This document shows, piece by piece, positions 4,753 to 7,102 of a stretch of DNA of 7,102 nt (positions within the stretch are counted from its first letter, which is position 1; each line of letters starts with the position of its first letter). The notes under the pieces are model-generated. The model saw nothing but the letters and a program-made list of their open reading frames with translations, did no database searches and was not told the origin of the DNA. The position numbers and the translations under genes are program-made. Origin of the DNA: Chloroflexota bacterium (lineage in GTDB: Bacteria > Chloroflexota > Anaerolineae > Thermoflexales > Thermoflexaceae). The stretch spans positions 1 through 7,102 of the forward strand of contig JAUQQB010000146.1 of NCBI GenBank assembly GCA_030550075.1. The letters are read 5' to 3'.

Positions 4753-5538
4753 ATGGCTCAGTCGTTTCATCCAGGACCGAGAGATCGATCAGATGGCGAT
4801 GTCCGGGAGACCGGGACCCGGATTCTGGTGGTGGACCCCAGCCCGGAGATGCAGCGCTTACTGCAGCACGAATTGAGCATGGACCGGATGGCTGTATTTG
4901 CCGCAGCCGGGCCTTCTGAAGCCCTGGCGTTGCTCCCCGTGATCACCCCCGATCTCATTCTGACGGAGATCCGCTTTCCGGATCATGATGGTCTGCGCTT
5001 CTGTCAGCAATTGCGCACCGTCACACACATTCCCATCCTGGTGATCTCAGCTCCCCGCTCGGATCAGGACATCATCCGCGCCATTGATATGGGGGCGGAT
5101 GACTTCATCTCCAAGCCCTTTTCTTTCGCGGAGCTTCGGGCGCGCATTCAGGCCCATCTGCGCCGGCAGAGCTGGCGTGGGGCTCAGGGGACAATCACCT
5201 ATTATGCCGACGATCATCTCGTCATCGATTTGCGGCTTCAGGAAGTGCGGGTCCGCGGCCAGCGTGTCCGCATGTCCCGTATCGAATATCGGTTGCTGGC
5301 CTGTCTGCTGGAACACGCCGGCCGTGTGGTTCGCCACGAGACTTTGCTCCAGGCGGGCTGGGAGGACCAGGGATGGGATGCTCATTACCTGAAGCTCTAC
5401 ATCCGCCACCTGCGGAACAAGATCGAGCCCGACCCCTCCCGGCCGCGCTACATCGTGACCGTATGGGGGGTGGGGTATCGCTTCTGTCCGCAAACTCGCT
5501 CGGGGGATCCCGATAGCTCTTCCCCGGTAGCGAGATGA
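4753..5538 (+). CDS. OmpR/PhoB-family regulator (RR2) with degenerate receiver, Asp-to-Glu at the phosphorylation site
   Basis: A 261-residue regulator. After a ~20-residue hydrophilic tail, residues 22-138 form a receiver and ~151-245 the winged helix-turn-helix domain (MSRIEYRLL, YLKLYIRHLRNKIEPDP, WGVGYRF). An ungapped match to RR1 across PDLILTEIRFPDHDG places Glu72 (GAG, 4966-4968) where RR1 has phosphoacceptor Asp53. The metal-binding acidic pair is also broken: Asp28 is kept but the next position is Pro29. Ser99, Phe118 and Lys121 remain. Known biology of atypical receivers, in which Glu can mimic phospho-Asp, suggests it works without phosphorylation, possibly constitutively or through dimer control. 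Its recognition region closely matches that of RR1, so the two may share DNA sites or form mixed dimers. The acidic/Ser-rich C-terminal tail (246-261) is unremarkable. The stop overlaps an ATG (ATGA, 5535-5538), but the downstream gene probably starts later. No partner kinase is in the window. Confidence 0.92.
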   Translation: MAQSFHPGPRDRSDGDVRETGTRILVVDPSPEMQRLLQHELSMDRMAVFAAAGPSEALALLPVITPDLILTEIRFPDHDGLRFCQQLRTVTHIPILVISAPRSDQDIIRAIDMGADDFISKPFSFAELRARIQAHLRRQSWRGAQGTITYYADDHLVIDLRLQEVRVRGQRVRMSRIEYRLLACLLEHAGRVVRHETLLQAGWEDQGWDAHYLKLYIRHLRNKIEPDPSRPRYIVTVWGVGYRFCPQTRSGDPDSSSPVAR

Positions 5539-5642
5539 GCGGGCGCTCCCACGCTGGTCGGAAGAGCTCGTGCTGGACTTATTCGGGCGGAGGATTTTCG
5601 AGAGTCGCATGGAAATCAGGCGCTGAGCTCGACGGACCTGAA

Positions 5643-5658
5643 AGGAGCCGGGGCTCCT
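5643..5658 (+). repeat. Short hairpin upstream of the epimerase
   Basis: AGGAGC (5643-5648) pairs with GCTCCT (5653-5658) around a CGGG loop. It lies in the 185-bp gap between RR2 and the epimerase. No T-run follows. At 6 bp it could be chance in GC-rich DNA. Nothing else of note was seen in this gap. Confidence 0.25.
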
Positions 5659-5723
5659 CCAGGGGAAGGCATCCGATTGGGCGTGGGATCCGAAGGATCA
5701 ACCAAACCCATGGGGGCAATGCG

Positions 5724-6647
5724 ATGAAATGTCTGGTCACCGGTGGAGCCGGGTTCATCGGGTCGCACGTAGTGGATGCGCTCATCGAGGACGGCCATGA
5801 GGTGGTGGTGGTGGACAACCTGAGCACCGGCCGGCGGGAGAACCTGAACCCCCGGGCGCGGTTTTATGAAGTCGATATCCGCAGCCCGGCGCTGGCGGAG
5901 GTGTTCGAACGGGAACGACCGGAGATCGTGAATCACCATGCCGCCCAGATGAGCGTTCGAATCTCGATGGCCGACCCCATATATGACGCAGAGGTCAACG
6001 TCCTGGGCTCTCTGAACCTGATCCGCCTCTCGCTGCAGTATGGGGTCAAGAAGTTCATCTACATCTCCAGCGGGGGCGCGGTTTACGGGGAACCAGTTTA
6101 TTTGCCGTGCGATGAAGATCATCCGATCCGCCCGCTCTGCCCCTATGGGGTCACGAAGTTCATTGTGGAACAATACCTGTCGCTGTTCCACCAGCACTAC
6201 GGGCTCCGATACACCGTGCTGCGTTACCCCAACGTATATGGGCCACGACAGGACCCTAACGGTGAGGCGGGGGTGGTGGCGATTTTCATCGGGCGGATGC
6301 TTCGGGGGGAGCCGGTGGTGATCAACGGGACCGGGGAGCAGATGCGGGATTTCGTGTATGTGGCAGATGTGGTGGAGGCGAACCGGATGGCGCTGGCGAA
6401 TGGGGACGCGGAAGTGTTCAACCTGGGGAGCGGGCGGGGGACAACGGTGAACGAGATTTTCCGGCTGCTGGCGGCCATCATCGGTTACCGCCAGAAGCCG
6501 ATTTATGGGCCGCCGAAGATCGGGGAAACCTTCCGGATCTATTTGCGGGCGGATCGAATTCATCGGACATGGGGATGGCGGCCCCGGGTGGATCTGGAGG
6601 AGGGGCTGGAACGGACGGTGGCTTTTTTCCGCGATCGACCTGGATAA
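5724..6647 (+). CDS. NAD-dependent sugar-nucleotide epimerase (UDP-glucose 4-epimerase-like)
   Basis: A 307-residue extended short-chain dehydrogenase/reductase. It probably interconverts nucleotide sugars (such as UDP-glucose and UDP-galactose, or their uronic or N-acetyl forms) in the cytoplasm to supply surface-polysaccharide synthesis. The NAD-binding Rossmann motif TGGAGFIG is at 6-13, Asp31 (VVVDNLSTG) should bind the adenosine ribose, and HHAAQ (71-75) is the family's NNAA/HxAA-type segment. The catalytic Tyr-x-x-x-Lys is Tyr141-Lys145 (PYGVTK). SSGGAVYG (115-122) holds the region of the usual catalytic Ser/Thr, but the position four before Tyr121 is Gly117, with serines at 115-116. 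YPNVYGPRQDP and the later DFVYVADVV motif are typical of the family, as is the length. Start: ATG directly at the Rossmann strand, with only a weak GGGGGC upstream. An in-frame ATG at 5535 would add 63 residues of unnatural composition. Exact substrate is not resolvable. Confidence 0.9.
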   Translation: MKCLVTGGAGFIGSHVVDALIEDGHEVVVVDNLSTGRRENLNPRARFYEVDIRSPALAEVFERERPEIVNHHAAQMSVRISMADPIYDAEVNVLGSLNLIRLSLQYGVKKFIYISSGGAVYGEPVYLPCDEDHPIRPLCPYGVTKFIVEQYLSLFHQHYGLRYTVLRYPNVYGPRQDPNGEAGVVAIFIGRMLRGEPVVINGTGEQMRDFVYVADVVEANRMALANGDAEVFNLGSGRGTTVNEIFRLLAAIIGYRQKPIYGPPKIGETFRIYLRADRIHRTWGWRPRVDLEEGLERTVAFFRDRPG

Positions 6648-6666
6648 GGTGAGGACTTTTGGGAAC

Positions 6667-6698
6667 AGGGGTGGGGCCACTTTTTCGGTCCCATCCCT
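6667..6698 (+). repeat. 12-pair hairpin downstream of the epimerase
   Basis: AGGGGTGGGGCC (6667-6678) pairs with GGTCCCATCCCT (6687-6698), with two G-U pairs on the plus strand and an 8-base loop containing TTTTT. It begins 20 bp after the epimerase stop. It could be a 3'-end stem of the epimerase transcript. A T-run lies in the loop, not after the stem, so it is not a standard terminator. Confidence 0.45.
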
Positions 6699-6703
6699 TC
6701 CAG

Positions 6704-6747
6704 TATCTTCCCTCCCCATGGTCTTCTGGCCGCGGGGAGGGAAGATA
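6704..6747. repeat. 14-bp perfect inverted repeat (hairpin repeat, copy C)
   Basis: TATCTTCCCTCCCC (6704-6717) is the exact reverse complement of GGGGAGGGAAGATA (6734-6747), with a 16-base loop. It is the longest perfect stem in the window. Its arms share CTTCCCTCC and GGCCGCGGGGAGGG with the hairpin at 3012-3044. It lies 72 bp upstream of the Wzz-type gene and 56 bp after the epimerase stop, so it could act in termination, mRNA processing or leader regulation. Confidence 0.6.
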
Positions 6748-6805
6748 AAGGGGAGTCTTCCACATTGAAATACCCAGGTCGCGAGCGGTGGTGATATGAA
6801 AAGCG

Positions 6806-6813
6806 AAAAGGAG
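6806..6813 (+). promoter_or_regulatory. Ribosome-binding site of the Wzz-type gene
   Basis: AAAAGGAG ends 6 bases before the ATG at 6820 and supports that start. It lies inside a 7-codon frame (ATG 6796 to TGA 6817-6819) whose stop abuts the ATG. Confidence 0.7.
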
Positions 6814-6819
6814 CCCTGA

Positions 6820-7102
6820 ATGGAGCGTCTGCAACCCTATCTGGATGCCGTCCGCCGCTGGTGGTGGTTCCCCATCTTATGTGGGCTGCTCGCCGGGGTT
6901 GGGGGTTATTTCTACACCCGCCAGCAGCCGCCCGTTTATGCGGCGCGGGTCACACTGATGGTGGGCACCAGCATCACCAACCCCAGCCCGGATCCACAGG
7001 AGATCGGCCTCAGCCGGACCCTGGCGCAGATCTATGGGGAGATGGCCCGCCGGCGGCCGATCCTGGAGCAAACCCTGAAGCGCCTGAATCTGGCCCTGTC
7101 GC
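6820..7102 (+). CDS. Wzz-type polysaccharide chain-length/co-polymerase protein, 3' end cut by window
   Basis: The first 94 codons of a protein that runs off the window. Residues 1-13 are a short cytoplasmic tail (MERLQPYLDAVRR), then a Trp-rich boundary (WWW, 14-16) and a membrane helix at ~17-33 (FPILCGLLAGVGGYFYT). The extracytoplasmic segment begins with PPVYAARVTLMVG (37-49), matching the Y-x-A-x-x-x-L-x-V pattern of Wzz chain-length determinant domains, and continues into a likely helix (SRTLAQIYGEMARRRPILEQTL). Such proteins set polysaccharide chain length in the inner or only membrane, and in Gram-positive-like systems may pair with, or be fused to, a tyrosine kinase. Whether a kinase domain follows cannot be seen. 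Start chosen by AAAAGGAG 6 bases upstream. The upstream epimerase on the same strand supports a polysaccharide role. Confidence 0.85.
   Translation, partial: MERLQPYLDAVRRWWWFPILCGLLAGVGGYFYTRQQPPVYAARVTLMVGTSITNPSPDPQEIGLSRTLAQIYGEMARRRPILEQTLKRLNLALS

Noticed and set aside
5535..5723. ATGA overlap of the RR2 stop with an in-frame upstream start of the epimerase, suggesting translational coupling and a 63-residue N-terminal extension
   Set aside because: The extension (MSGRSHAGRK...) has shadow-like composition, and the Rossmann motif begins immediately after the ATG at 5724, the normal start for this family.
5616..6719. A long minus-strand open frame (367 codons) antisense to the epimerase
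   Set aside because: The plus strand carries an unmistakable epimerase with catalytic motifs. The antisense product is rich in Pro/Arg/His with no domain, as expected of shadow frames in GC-rich DNA.
6796..6819. A 7-codon leader peptide (MKSEKEP) abutting the Wzz-type start
   Set aside because: Too short to support; it has no regulatory codon run and its sequence is largely the ribosome-binding site of the next gene. Coupling is possible but unproven.
1..7102. CRISPR array, tRNA/rRNA genes, transposase or attachment sites
   Set aside because: No regularly spaced repeats, no tRNA-like cloverleaf or rRNA sequence, no transposase motifs and no target-site duplications were seen.

Overview
The window looks like chromosomal DNA from a GC-rich bacterium, most plausibly a member of the Chloroflexota (Anaerolineae or Thermoflexus-like). 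This is an inference from three things: high GC content, clean Shine-Dalgarno sites, and a multi-pass GT39-type glycosyltransferase with a very large tail of repeated beta-rich modules, an architecture I associate with that phylum. No marker gene settles the taxonomy.

Layout. Positions 1-134 are non-coding, with a perfect GC-rich hairpin at the very edge. A 927-residue membrane glycosyltransferase lies on the minus strand (135-2918). A 477-bp divergent intergenic region follows, packed with inverted repeats. On the plus strand come a canonical OmpR/PhoB-type response regulator (RR1, 3396-4082) and a 670-bp intergenic region with several hairpins, a good intrinsic terminator (4346-4392), a 25-bp dyad and 11-bp-phased direct repeats. 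Next is a second OmpR/PhoB-type regulator (RR2, 4753-5538), whose phosphoacceptor aspartate is replaced by glutamate. An NAD-dependent sugar-nucleotide epimerase (5724-6647), a 172-bp spacer with two long hairpins, and the first 94 codons of a Wzz-type polysaccharide chain-length protein (6820 to the window end) complete the window.

How the parts may fit. The glycosyltransferase, epimerase and Wzz-type protein point to cell-surface polysaccharide or glycan synthesis. The two regulators have near-identical DNA-recognition regions but different receivers: one is phosphorylatable and the other looks phosphorylation-independent. No histidine kinase is present in the window. A reasonable hypothesis is that the pair controls the flanking polysaccharide genes and/or themselves. 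The phased TTCAAA repeats upstream of RR2 are the best candidate binding site.

The most unusual material is (i) the degenerate receiver of RR2, (ii) the folded leader of RR1, where two mutually exclusive helices could expose or hide the ribosome-binding site, and (iii) a hairpin repeat sharing both arms between the RR1 and Wzz leaders. All base-pairing statements come from reading the sequence by eye. No folding energies or database searches were run.
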